Below the pieces are notes generated by a model. It saw nothing but the letters and a program-made list of their open reading frames with translations. It did not search any database and was not told where the DNA came from. A stretch of DNA of 19,553 nt from the NCBI GenBank assembly GCA_902761395.1, contig CACWKJ010000001.1:1-19553 (forward strand). Direction: 5' to 3'. This DNA is from an uncultured Elusimicrobium sp. (GTDB lineage Bacteria; Elusimicrobiota; Endomicrobiia; Endomicrobiales; Endomicrobiaceae). Both the position numbers and the translations under genes were made by a program. Positions 9,725 through 16,501 of this stretch are shown here, piece by piece; the first letter of the stretch is position 1; the number at the start of each line of letters is the position of its first letter.

Positions 9725-9753
9725 TTGCATAAAATTTATATTTTTGTTATTAT
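9725..9753 (+). promoter_or_regulatory. sigma70-type promoter for etfB operon
   Basis: TTGCAT (9725-9730) and TATTAT (9748-9753) are separated by exactly 17 bases, about 70 bases before the etfB start. Each box differs from consensus by one or two bases. Transcription would begin near 9760, leaving a leader of about 60 bases. The match is convincing in spacing but is only inferred. Confidence 0.5.
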
Positions 9754-9764
9754 CTAAAAGATAT

Positions 9765-9788
9765 AAACAAGAATAAATTATCTTGTTT
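9765..9788 (+). promoter_or_regulatory. stem-loop followed by T-run in the etfB leader
   Basis: AAACAAGA (9765-9772) pairs perfectly with TCTTGTTT (9781-9788) across an 8-base loop, and a run of T follows directly (TTTTTTTG... continuing to about 9798). It lies between the inferred promoter and the etfB binding site, so it resembles a weak intrinsic terminator or attenuator, or an mRNA 5' stabilising hairpin. The stem has only two G-C pairs, so its strength is doubtful. Confidence 0.35.
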
Positions 9789-9822
9789 TTTTGTTTTTCA
9801 AATTAAATTCGGAGGATATGAA

Positions 9823-10608
9823 ATGCATATACTTGTTTGCATTAAACAGGTACCGGGAACGACCAATGTTCAAATTGATCCGGAAAGAGGTACTTTGAAG
9901 AGAGAAGGCGTTGAAGCTATAATAAACCCTTTTGATGAATATGCTATAGAGGAAGCAGTCAGACTTAAAGAAAAAGTCGGCGGAAAAGTTACCGTTATTA
10001 CAATGGGACCTCCTCAAGCGGAATCCGCCTTAAGAGAAGCTATTTCAAGAGGTTGTGATGATGCAATTCTTATAGGTGACAGAGCATTTGCAGGTGCAGA
10101 TACTTGGGCAACTTCCTATGCTATATCAACCGCAATTAAAACCATACCGGATTTCGGTGTAATATTTTGCGGAAAACAAGCAACAGACGGTGATACAGCA
10201 CAGGTTGGTCCTTCGGTAGCGGAAATGTTAAATGTTCCTCATGTTGCATATGTAAGAAAAATTGAAGAAGTTACTGAAAATTCAATAAAAGTTCAAAGAA
10301 TGATGGAAGACGGATACGATTTAATAGAGGCTCCGGTTCCTTGCTTACTTACAGTAGTTAAAGAAATAAATACACCGAGAATTCCTTCGCTTAAAGGTAA
10401 AATGGCAGCAAAAAAAGCGGTTATAAAACAATTAAATGCGGCAGCCATAAATGCGGATACTAAAAAAACAGGTTTGGCGGGTTCTCCTACACAAGTTAAA
10501 AAGATATTTACTCCACCTCAAAGAACGGGCGGAGAAAAATTTGAGGGCGAACCGCAAGATATTGCAGCAAAGTTGGTAAAGAAGTTGGCAGAGAACAGCT
10601 TAATATAG
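9823..10608 (+). CDS. etfB: electron transfer flavoprotein beta subunit EtfB
   Basis: EtfB pairs with EtfA to carry electrons between flavin dehydrogenases and other carriers. The 261-residue protein starts MHILVCIKQVPG, a family hallmark, and contains the nucleotide-binding GKQATDGDTAQVGP stretch (residues 117-130) and the ETF signature region around VPHVAYVRKIEE. In electron-bifurcating ETFs this loop holds a second FAD instead of AMP, and the sequence is compatible with that type. A strong GGAGGA binding site lies six bases before the ATG. The gene is 10 bases from the preferred start of etfA, so the two are clearly co-transcribed. No acyl-CoA dehydrogenase or lactate dehydrogenase gene follows, so the partner enzyme is encoded elsewhere. 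Confidence 0.95.
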   Translation: MHILVCIKQVPGTTNVQIDPERGTLKREGVEAIINPFDEYAIEEAVRLKEKVGGKVTVITMGPPQAESALREAISRGCDDAILIGDRAFAGADTWATSYAISTAIKTIPDFGVIFCGKQATDGDTAQVGPSVAEMLNVPHVAYVRKIEEVTENSIKVQRMMEDGYDLIEAPVPCLLTVVKEINTPRIPSLKGKMAAKKAVIKQLNAAAINADTKKTGLAGSPTQVKKIFTPPQRTGGEKFEGEPQDIAAKLVKKLAENSLI

Positions 10609-10618
10609 GAGAATGAAA

Positions 10619-11821
10619 ATGGCTAATAAAATAAATATAGATTTAGATAAATGTGTCGGTTGCGGAGCCTGTGAATCTGCTTGTCCGTTCGGTGCAATAT
10701 CCGTAAAAGACGGTAAAGCCGTTGTTGACGGTGAAAAGTGCAGATTTTGCGGTTCATGTGTAGAAGCATGTCCCGTAAAAGCAATTACAATGCAAAAAGA
10801 TGAAGTTAAAGATGCCGTAGATAAATCTTTATATAAAGGTGTATGGGTTTATGCCGAACAAAGACACGGCGAAATTTCATCTGTAGTATATGAACTTTTA
10901 AATAAAGGAAGTGAACTTGCAAAAACATTAAATGTTCCTTTAAGTGCTATACTTATCGGTTCAAATATATCTGCAAAAGCTCAGGATTTAATAAACAGAG
11001 GAGCAGACAAAGTTTATGTTTACGATGATCCTATCTTGGCGGAATTCCAAGATGATCCGTATAGTTGCATATTGGCAGACTTAATAAAAGAAGAAAAACC
11101 AGAAATCGTATTGATGGGTGCAACAAATATAGGAAGATCTTTTGCTTCAAGAGTTGCAGCAAAAATTTATACCGGTCTTACTGCTGATTGTACGGCATTG
11201 GAAATAGATCCCGAAACAAGAAATTTAATGCAGACAAGACCTGCTTTCGGCGGAAACATCATGGCAACAATTTTAACACCGAGACACAGACCGCAGATGG
11301 CAACCGTTAGACATAAAGTATTTAAAGAAGCTAAAGTTCAAGAAGGCAGAACAGGTGAAGTTATAAACAAAACAGTAGATGCACAAAAAGTTATTAACAG
11401 AACAAAATTCATCGGTTTCTTTAAAGATCAAAGTGCAGATGTAAATATTTCGGATGCAGATATTATAGTTTCCGGCGGTAGAGGTTTAGGTAATCCTGAA
11501 GGATTTAAACTTATAAAGGAATTGGCAGACTTGTTGGGTGGAGCAGTAGGAGCATCAAGAGCAGCTGTAGATGCAGATTGGATACCTTATTCTCATCAGG
11601 TTGGTCAAACCGGCAGAACGGTAGCACCTAAAATTTATATTGCATGCGGTATTTCAGGCCAAATTCAACATATGGTTGGTATGAGTTCATCGGATACAAT
11701 CATAGCAATAAACAAAGATAAAGATTGTCCTATGATGCAAACAGCAACATATTCGTTGGTTGGTGATTTGTATGAAATTATTCCGGCAATAATAAAAGAA
11801 ATTAAAAATATTAAAGGATAA
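10619..11821 (+). CDS. etfA: electron transfer flavoprotein alpha subunit with N-terminal 2x[4Fe-4S] ferredoxin domain
   Basis: This roughly 400-residue EtfA has an extra N-terminal ferredoxin domain with two C-x2-C-x2-C-x3-CP motifs (CVGCGACESACP, Cys12/15/18/22; CRFCGSCVEACP, Cys41/44/47/51). The ETF alpha core follows from about residue 73, and the C-terminal FAD domain shows SGGRGLGNPEGF (from Ser285), SHQVGQTGRTV (325-335) and GISGQIQH. Ferredoxin-fused EtfA proteins are known from clostridial lactate dehydrogenase and caffeyl-CoA reductase bifurcating complexes, where they connect NADH, a flavin dehydrogenase and ferredoxin. Two ATGs are in frame. The second (10619) is preferred because the AGGAG site lies 7 bases before it, while the one at 10613 would be only a base or two away. 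It is followed 17 bases later by the ankyrin protein. Confidence 0.95.
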   Translation: MANKINIDLDKCVGCGACESACPFGAISVKDGKAVVDGEKCRFCGSCVEACPVKAITMQKDEVKDAVDKSLYKGVWVYAEQRHGEISSVVYELLNKGSELAKTLNVPLSAILIGSNISAKAQDLINRGADKVYVYDDPILAEFQDDPYSCILADLIKEEKPEIVLMGATNIGRSFASRVAAKIYTGLTADCTALEIDPETRNLMQTRPAFGGNIMATILTPRHRPQMATVRHKVFKEAKVQEGRTGEVINKTVDAQKVINRTKFIGFFKDQSADVNISDADIIVSGGRGLGNPEGFKLIKELADLLGGAVGASRAAVDADWIPYSHQVGQTGRTVAPKIYIACGISGQIQHMVGMSSSDTIIAINKDKDCPMMQTATYSLVGDLYEIIPAIIKEIKNIKG

Positions 11822-11838
11822 GGAGAGGTAAAAGTAAA

Positions 11839-12444
11839 ATGAAAAAATTAGTAATGTTGGTAGCAGTATTTGTAAGTTTGGCAGTAGTTTCGGTTTATGC
11901 AGCAGATTCATCACAGTTTATTGACATTTGTAAAGAAGGCGGAATAGCAGCAATACAAAGTATGTTAACAACAGGTACGGTTGATGTAAATGCTGTTGCA
12001 AAAGAAACAGGAAAAACAGCTTTGATGTCAGCTTGTGAAAACACATCATCTTCAGCAGTTGCTATAGTTGGTTTGTTGTTGAACAAAGGTGCAGATGTTA
12101 ATGCAGCAGATGTTCTCGGAAAAACAGCTTTGGATTACGCAAAAAACAATGTAAAATACGGCGACAAAATTGTTCCTCTTTTGGAAAAAGCAGGTGCAGT
12201 TAAATCAGCAGTTAACACAATAAAGAATTCTTCCGCAACCGTTTCTGAAATGGCAACAGCAGCAGCAACGGCAGCAGCAATACAATATGCAACATCTGAA
12301 GAAGTTTCAACAAAAGATCTTGCAACAACGGCAGCAAATGCAGCACAACAAACAGCAGCAGCAAAATCAACAGAACCTAAACAAGAAGAAGCAAAAGAAG
12401 AAGGCGGTTTCTTCAGTAAATTGTTTAGTTTCTTTAAGAAATAA
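11839..12444 (+). CDS. exported ankyrin-repeat protein with Ala/Gln-rich tail
   Basis: The 201-residue protein begins with a clear Sec signal peptide (MKK, a hydrophobic core to about residue 18, then VYAAD, cleavage probably after Ala21 or 22). Residues about 24-120 form roughly three ankyrin-like repeats, the best being ETGKTALMSACE (56-67), LLLNKGADVNAADVLGKTAL (79-98) and LLEKAGA. Residues 130-178 are dominated by Ala, Thr and Gln (runs such as AAATAAA and AAQQTAAA), and the end is an acidic patch followed by GGFFSKLFSFFKK, which could form an amphipathic helix touching a membrane. It would act outside the cytoplasm as a binding protein, partner unknown. It follows etfA by 17 bp with a GGAGAGG site, so it is likely co-transcribed, though a functional link with ETF is not evident. 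Confidence 0.8.
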   Translation: MKKLVMLVAVFVSLAVVSVYAADSSQFIDICKEGGIAAIQSMLTTGTVDVNAVAKETGKTALMSACENTSSSAVAIVGLLLNKGADVNAADVLGKTALDYAKNNVKYGDKIVPLLEKAGAVKSAVNTIKNSSATVSEMATAAATAAAIQYATSEEVSTKDLATTAANAAQQTAAAKSTEPKQEEAKEEGGFFSKLFSFFKK

Positions 12445-12457
12445 GTTTTTTGACAAG

Positions 12458-12486
12458 TTTTTCTACGACGATAAATTGTAGAAAAA
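12458..12486. repeat. inverted repeat after the etf operon, overlapping the tRNA promoter
   Basis: TTTTTCTAC (12458-12466) and GTAGAAAAA (12478-12486) are perfect complements with an 11-base loop. It begins 14 bases after the ankyrin gene. It could end the etf transcript, but no T-run follows the stem on either strand, so it is not a classical terminator. The right arm overlaps the inferred -35 box of the tRNA promoter. Confidence 0.45.
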
Positions 12487-12504
12487 AACAAATTATGATA
12501 TAAT
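12476..12504 (+). promoter_or_regulatory. promoter for tRNA-Ser
   Basis: TTGTAG (12476-12481) and a perfect TATAAT (12499-12504) are spaced by 17 bases. The tRNA begins 13 bases after the -10 box, so transcription from about 12511 would give a short precursor leader, as is usual for tRNA genes. Confidence 0.55.
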
Positions 12505-12517
12505 TTGAGAATAATCT

Positions 12518-12609
12518 GGAAAGGTCGCATAGTTGGTCTAGTGCGCCGGTTTGCTAAACCGGTGTACAGGTGAAAGCCTGTACCGAGGGTTCGAATCCCT
12601 CCCTTTCCG
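12518..12609 (+). tRNA. tRNA-Ser (anticodon GCT)
   Basis: A complete class II cloverleaf folds by eye. The acceptor arm pairs GGAAAGG (12518-12524) with CCTTTCC (12602-12608), with discriminator G at 12609. The D stem is GCAT/GTGC. The anticodon stem is CCGGT/ACCGG around loop TTGCTAA, giving anticodon GCT for AGC/AGU codons. The long variable arm pairs GTACAGG with CCTGTAC. The T arm is GAGGG-TTCGAAT-CCCTC. The CCA end is not encoded, so a CCA-adding enzyme must complete it. A T-rich run (12612-12625) follows and may end transcription. Confidence 0.96.
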
Positions 12610-12639
12610 GATTTTTTTATTTTTAGTAATACATTTTTG

Positions 12640-12645
12640 TATAAT
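12640..12645 (+). promoter_or_regulatory. possible -10 element for the metallo-hydrolase gene
   Basis: A perfect TATAAT lies 71 bases before the start of the metallo-beta-lactamase-fold gene. The hexamer 17 bases upstream (TTATTT) is a poor -35 box. The gene is separated from the tRNA by about 100 bases, so an own promoter is expected. Confidence 0.35.
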
Positions 12646-12715
12646 ATTGATTGTAACAATAAACGGAAACGGAAGTCTAAAATAATAACGATATTTTGTA
12701 AAAAGGAGTGTTGTT

Positions 12716-13528
12716 ATGAAAAAATTTTTTTCAATAATGGCGATGTTATTTTTAACTACTTGTTTATTTGCTGCAAATACCGTAAATATGAAGCTCGGTA
12801 AATTTGATGTAACCGCAATAAAAATACAATCAATGAACCACAAAAAAGAATTGTTCCGTTATAAAGATACTAAAAAGTTGGAAGAGTTTTTAAATCAAAC
12901 AGACTCAAATGCATCTGCAATAAATGTTTTTTATGTTGATACCGGTGACCACAAAATATTGTTCGATACAGGCATAAATGCGCCTGCATTGTTGGAAGCA
13001 TTAAAAAGTATTAATGTCGAACCAAAGAGTATAGATACTATATGCATTACACACATGCACTATGACCACATAGCAGGTCTTATAAACGACTATAACAAAA
13101 CATTCCCCAAAGCAAATGTTTATATTGCTCAAGAAGAAATCGATGCAAACAAAACTTCCGAAGTCTTGTTGGCATATCCGAACAGGATAAAATCATTTAA
13201 GCAAAACGAACAAATATTACCTTTTATAAAATCTGTTCCGGCATTCGGCCATACTTTAGGACACACAATGTTTGAAGTTACAAGCGAAGGGCAAACAATG
13301 TTGGTATGGGGCGATATTTTACATGCACCTATACAATTTCAAGATCCCGAAATCTTTTTGGTATATGATACAGATCCTATACAGGCATTATCCGTAAGAA
13401 AAAAAGTTTTAAAAGATTATGCGGACAGCGGCAAATATATCGCAGGTGCACACCTTTTGAATTGCGGTATAGGTAAATTACAAAAAGACGAGTCCGGTTA
13501 CAAATTTGTATTTTTAAAAGCGGAATAA
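12716..13528 (+). CDS. exported metallo-beta-lactamase-fold hydrolase
   Basis: The 270-residue protein starts with a signal peptide (MKK, hydrophobic to about residue 19, AAN at the likely cleavage site), so it acts outside the cytoplasm. The MBL metal site is complete: THMHYDHIAGL (His113, His115, Asp117, His118), FGHTLGH (His179 or His183), WGDILH (Asp200) and GAHL (His246). The spacing and the VWGDILHAPIQFQDPEI region place it with the lactonase/YtnP-like MBL hydrolases, many of which open lactone rings such as acyl-homoserine lactones, but the substrate cannot be told from this. A GGAG site stands 8 bases before the ATG. Its stop codon directly abuts the stop codon of the convergent nitroreductase gene. 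Confidence 0.88.
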   Translation: MKKFFSIMAMLFLTTCLFAANTVNMKLGKFDVTAIKIQSMNHKKELFRYKDTKKLEEFLNQTDSNASAINVFYVDTGDHKILFDTGINAPALLEALKSINVEPKSIDTICITHMHYDHIAGLINDYNKTFPKANVYIAQEEIDANKTSEVLLAYPNRIKSFKQNEQILPFIKSVPAFGHTLGHTMFEVTSEGQTMLVWGDILHAPIQFQDPEIFLVYDTDPIQALSVRKKVLKDYADSGKYIAGAHLLNCGIGKLQKDESGYKFVFLKAE

Positions 13529-13535
13529 TTATTCC
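13522..13535. repeat. 14-bp perfect palindrome spanning two abutting stop codons
   Basis: GGAATAATTATTCC is a perfect palindrome centred exactly between 13528 and 13529. It arises because both convergent genes end in GAA TAA with no base between them. It is too short and AT-rich to be a strong terminator. Confidence 0.6.
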
Positions 13536-14056
13536 ACAAAATAAACTCTGTTTTCTTTTCTGGGTGCCGGTTTAGGTATGTCACCGTCAATATAACCTAT
13601 TGCACAATGGCCGATACCTTCCCATTCACCTTGAACACCGATATCTTTCAACAATTTTTTATATTCTTCCGTTTCAAACTCTTCTTTTGCTCTGTGTATC
13701 CAAATGCTTCCCAAACCTAAAGAATGGGCTGCGAGCATCATATTGCCTATAACAAGACTACCGTCATAAACTCTGTTTCTCCAATCTTTTTCGGCAAGAA
13801 CTATTAATATTACGGGCGCTCCGTAAAAGGGATCAAATCCTTTGTCCCAACCGCCGATTTTACGATTATCTTCCGCAATTTTATCTCTTAATTCTTTATT
13901 TGTAACGGCAACCGTAATAACGGCTTGTCTGCCCATGCCGTTAGCGGCATAAAGGCCCGATTCTATTATTTCATCTATATCTTTTTTTGAAACCATATCG
14001 GATTTAAATTTTCTTATACTTCTTCTTTCCATCATTGCTTTAATTATTTCGTTCAT
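13529..14056 (-). CDS. nitroreductase-family FMN protein
   Basis: A 175-residue member of the nitroreductase family, FMN enzymes that use NAD(P)H to reduce nitro groups, quinones or other acceptors in the cytoplasm. The N-terminal ERRSIRKFKSD (Arg11, Arg12, Ser13, Arg15) is the FMN phosphate-binding signature. PFYGAPVILIVLAE and the LVIGNMMLAAHSLGLGSIWIHRA region (about residues 101-123) are also typical. The length suits the short FMN-only subgroup without extra ferredoxin domain. It is the last gene of the nine-gene minus-strand run, 17 bases after the sirtuin, with a GGAGG site before its ATG. The physiological substrate is unknown. Confidence 0.9.
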   Translation of the reverse strand: MNEIIKAMMERRSIRKFKSDMVSKKDIDEIIESGLYAANGMGRQAVITVAVTNKELRDKIAEDNRKIGGWDKGFDPFYGAPVILIVLAEKDWRNRVYDGSLVIGNMMLAAHSLGLGSIWIHRAKEEFETEEYKKLLKDIGVQGEWEGIGHCAIGYIDGDIPKPAPRKENRVYFVE

Positions 14057-14073
14057 AATACCTCCAAAAGTGG

Positions 14074-15093
14074 TTACAGTTCTTTCAAAACTTCCCCTAT
14101 ATCTCCGTTAATAGAAACGGTTCTGTCTTTTATTGCTTCGGGAGAGAATAAATCTTTTACATTTATATAAATATATCTTGCATTTTCGTTTTCGTATGTC
14201 ATTTGCCAAAACGGCATTTTTATTATAACCGGTGTAAACATTCCGACACCAAGTTCCAAATACAAAATATGACTGTTTTGGTTTTTCATAAGGAAGTTAT
14301 AATAATTTCTTGATGCTTTACGCCACCCTTCATCTTCAACAAAAGTGTCGTCCATACGCAGGTTCATAACAACATCGCTGTTATCATCCGGACATTTCGG
14401 TATAAGTTCCGAAGGTATTCTCATTGAAATATTTTTATCTTGCGGAACTTGATATACTCCGTTATCATCTTTAACAAAACCTTGAGCGGCCATCATTTTC
14501 ATAACTATTTGCTCGTTATCATAAGTTTTTTTGTTTTCCGGGTTAATACTTTGGAACAAACCGTAATCACCTTGAGTATAAAAAAGTTTGGTTTTATCAA
14601 AACCGGCCTTTTGAAATAAGTGGTCAACATTTGTCGTAATAACAAAATAGTTTTTATCCTTCACCAATTCAAAAAGTTCTTTATGTACAGGTTTGGGGGA
14701 ATTAATATATCTGTTGTAATAAATATGTCTTGCCCACCAAGCCCAAAAAGTCTCTTTGTCTTTAAAGTGATGAAATCCTCCGGAATATATATCTTTAATT
14801 CCATACTTTTGTGCAAAATCAAAGAAATATTTTGTAAATCGTTCCCCTGTATAAGTGAACCCCGCAGAAGTTGAAAGACCTGCTCCCGCACCTATCAAAA
14901 TTGCATCTGCCGAAGAAAGTTCTTCTTTTAAAAATTTTATTTTTTCTTTTCTTGATATATCTTTTCCCAAAGAAGATACTTGCCCGAAGAAATCCGATTC
15001 TATCCCCTTCTGTACTGAATATAGATAACCATTGTTTGTTTTATTGTTGTAAGAAGTGCTCATAACAAAATTTGTCCTCTTGTTTAAAGACAT
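14074..15093 (-). CDS. SirTM-type sirtuin (class M, protein ADP-ribosyltransferase family)
   Basis: Class M sirtuins (SirTM) use NAD to ADP-ribosylate a partner protein rather than deacetylate. Visible motifs from the first ATG: GAGAGLSTSAGFTYTGERF (residues 68-86, NAD site), TTNVDHLF (153-160) and QGDYGLFQ (174-181), in which Gln174 replaces the catalytic His of deacetylases, as in known SirTMs. MRIPSELIP, DDTFVEDEGW and LELGVGMFTPVIIKMPFW are also SirTM hallmarks. The zinc ribbon is degenerate: of the four usual Cys only Cys234 (PKCPDD) remains, and the expected QC is QS (Ser182). An alternative ATG at 15063 (residue 11) has an AGAGGA site but with long spacing. The gene overlaps the macrodomain gene by 53 or 23 bases, so the two are translationally linked. 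Confidence 0.9.
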   Translation of the reverse strand: MSLNKRTNFVMSTSYNNKTNNGYLYSVQKGIESDFFGQVSSLGKDISRKEKIKFLKEELSSADAILIGAGAGLSTSAGFTYTGERFTKYFFDFAQKYGIKDIYSGGFHHFKDKETFWAWWARHIYYNRYINSPKPVHKELFELVKDKNYFVITTNVDHLFQKAGFDKTKLFYTQGDYGLFQSINPENKKTYDNEQIVMKMMAAQGFVKDDNGVYQVPQDKNISMRIPSELIPKCPDDNSDVVMNLRMDDTFVEDEGWRKASRNYYNFLMKNQNSHILYLELGVGMFTPVIIKMPFWQMTYENENARYIYINVKDLFSPEAIKDRTVSINGDIGEVLKEL

Positions 15094-15871
15094 TAAATAC
15101 TACTCTGTCTATTTTGTTTCCATTTTGTTTTAGCCAATTTGTAACTGTTTCAACGGCAATTTCTGCAGCCCTTTCGTTTGGAAAACGAAATACTCCGGTA
15201 GATATACAACAAAAAGCCACAGACCTTAAATTATTTTCCAAGCATAAGTCTAAAATATTTTTATAACACTTTTTTAAGTCTTGTTCAAGAGATTTTGTCA
15301 GTGTTCCTGTAACAATAGGTCCCGCAACATGTATAACTTTTTTTGCGGGAAGATTGTATCCGTCGGTAATTATCGGAACGGATGTCGGTTGTTCGTAATC
15401 ACTACCGTATTTTTCCCTGAATTCGTTCATTATCTTGTTACATTCATATCTTAATTGAACACCTGCAAAAGTGTGAATACAATTATCTATACAAGTATGC
15501 ATAGGTACAAAACAACCGAGCATTTGCGAGTTTGCCGCATTTACTATTGCATCACAAGATAATTTTGTTATATCTCCCTGCCAAACTGAAATTTTTTGTG
15601 AATACGGATGTTTACTATTAATAGTTTCCTTTATCGTTTTAATATCTTTTAAATTCACTATACCTTTTTCTTTGTTTCGTTCGGTAAGATATTCATCTTG
15701 AACTTTTAATATTTCACCGGAAGTTTCTTTGGGTTGCCTTACATTCATTAAAGAGCGCAATAACACTTTTTTATCTTCAATACCTGCGGGTGTTTCTAAA
15801 TTTCTGTATTCCAAAGATTCTTCTTTAAAATTTTCTATTAAATAATTTAATCTTTCTTCTTGTGTTTTCAT
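15041..15871 (-). CDS. macrodomain protein of the SirTM-linked, zinc-dependent type
   Basis: The 276-residue protein has an N-terminal helical region (about 1-90) as in SirTM-associated macrodomains, then an ADP-ribose-binding macrodomain: WQGDITKL (Asp100), IVNAANSQMLGC (109-120), HTCIDNCIH (125-133), PAKKVIHVAGP and CCISTGVFRFP (221-231). The Gly-Cys plus His125-x-Cys127-Ile-Asp-Asn arrangement is that of the zinc-containing macrodomains encoded with SirTMs, which remove ADP-ribose from the sirtuin's target; Cys120, His125 and Cys127 are the likely metal ligands. So it probably reverses the modification placed by the next gene. An AGGG site lies 8 bases before the ATG. It starts 9 bases after the GNAT stop and overlaps the sirtuin. 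Confidence 0.93.
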   Translation of the reverse strand: MKTQEERLNYLIENFKEESLEYRNLETPAGIEDKKVLLRSLMNVRQPKETSGEILKVQDEYLTERNKEKGIVNLKDIKTIKETINSKHPYSQKISVWQGDITKLSCDAIVNAANSQMLGCFVPMHTCIDNCIHTFAGVQLRYECNKIMNEFREKYGSDYEQPTSVPIITDGYNLPAKKVIHVAGPIVTGTLTKSLEQDLKKCYKNILDLCLENNLRSVAFCCISTGVFRFPNERAAEIAVETVTNWLKQNGNKIDRVVFNVFKQEDKFCYEHFLQQ

Positions 15872-15880
15872 ATATAACCC

Positions 15881-16501
15881 TTAAAAAATTTGTCCGGGAA
15901 GTTTTAATTTTTGTTTAGGCGGAAACTGTTTATCGAATTCTTCAACTTCTTTTTCATTAACAAAATATCCTTTCGGCGGTGTATATTCACCTGTAACACC
16001 GGTAAGATAACCAGGTATTAACTCTTTACATAAAAAGAAAGAAGCATCCGCACCTTCGGGCAAATCATGATACCTGATTCCAAATTTACTTGCAAAAGTA
16101 AATCCGCTTTTACCGTAAAAATCTATGTTACCTTCAAAACAAAGTGCACCGCAACCAAGTTCTTTTGCTTTATCTATGGAATAATCAAGCAACATCTTTC
16201 CGTAACCTTTTCTTTTTAGTTCGTTAGCGATACAAATAGGTCCCATAGCCATAATGGGAATATCTTTTCCGGTATCTGCTTTAATAACAGCTTTCATAAA
16301 CATATTTTGTCCTATTATCCTGCCGTCTTTTTCCATAACGAAATCAAGTTCTTTAACAAAATCTTTATCATTTCTTAACTGATTAAGAACATAATGTTCC
16401 AAACAGCCCGGACGATACACATTCCAAAAACTTTCTCTGACAAGATTTTCTACTTCTCTATACTCTTCTTTCTTTTCTAAACGAATTATTATGTTGTTCA
16501 T
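15881..16501 (-). CDS. GNAT-family N-acetyltransferase (YhbS-like)
   Basis: A 206-residue GNAT acetyltransferase, which would transfer acetyl from acetyl-CoA to an amine. The acetyl-CoA motif is KRKGYGKMLLDYSI (96-109), preceded by the strand IPIMAMGPICIA and followed by CFEGNIDFYGKSGF, the pattern of the COG3153/YhbS group. The C-terminal 50 residues (after GYLTGVTG) are an extension common in this group. Its substrate is unknown. The ATG has an AGAGGA site and overlaps the stop of the TfoX-like gene by four bases (ATGA), indicating coupled translation. It is followed 9 bases later by the macrodomain gene. Confidence 0.88.
   Translation of the reverse strand: MNNIIIRLEKKEEYREVENLVRESFWNVYRPGCLEHYVLNQLRNDKDFVKELDFVMEKDGRIIGQNMFMKAVIKADTGKDIPIMAMGPICIANELKRKGYGKMLLDYSIDKAKELGCGALCFEGNIDFYGKSGFTFASKFGIRYHDLPEGADASFFLCKELIPGYLTGVTGEYTPPKGYFVNEKEVEEFDKQFPPKQKLKLPGQIF

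Noticed and set aside
9625..9822. SAM riboswitch or T-box upstream of metX
   Set aside because: The 198-base spacer is almost pure A/T, with no GC-rich paired core or conserved T-box sequence; only promoter-like boxes and one weak hairpin are seen.
12135..12659. Minus-strand open frame of 174 codons across the tRNA
   Set aside because: It is the antisense of the ankyrin gene and of tRNA-Ser; the GGIRTLGTGF-type peptide is the known false translation of a tRNA gene.
12716..12790. Lipoprotein signal in the metallo-hydrolase (LTTC)
   Set aside because: The residue before Cys is Thr rather than Gly, Ala or Ser, and an ordinary AAN cleavage site follows, so a Sec signal peptide is more likely.
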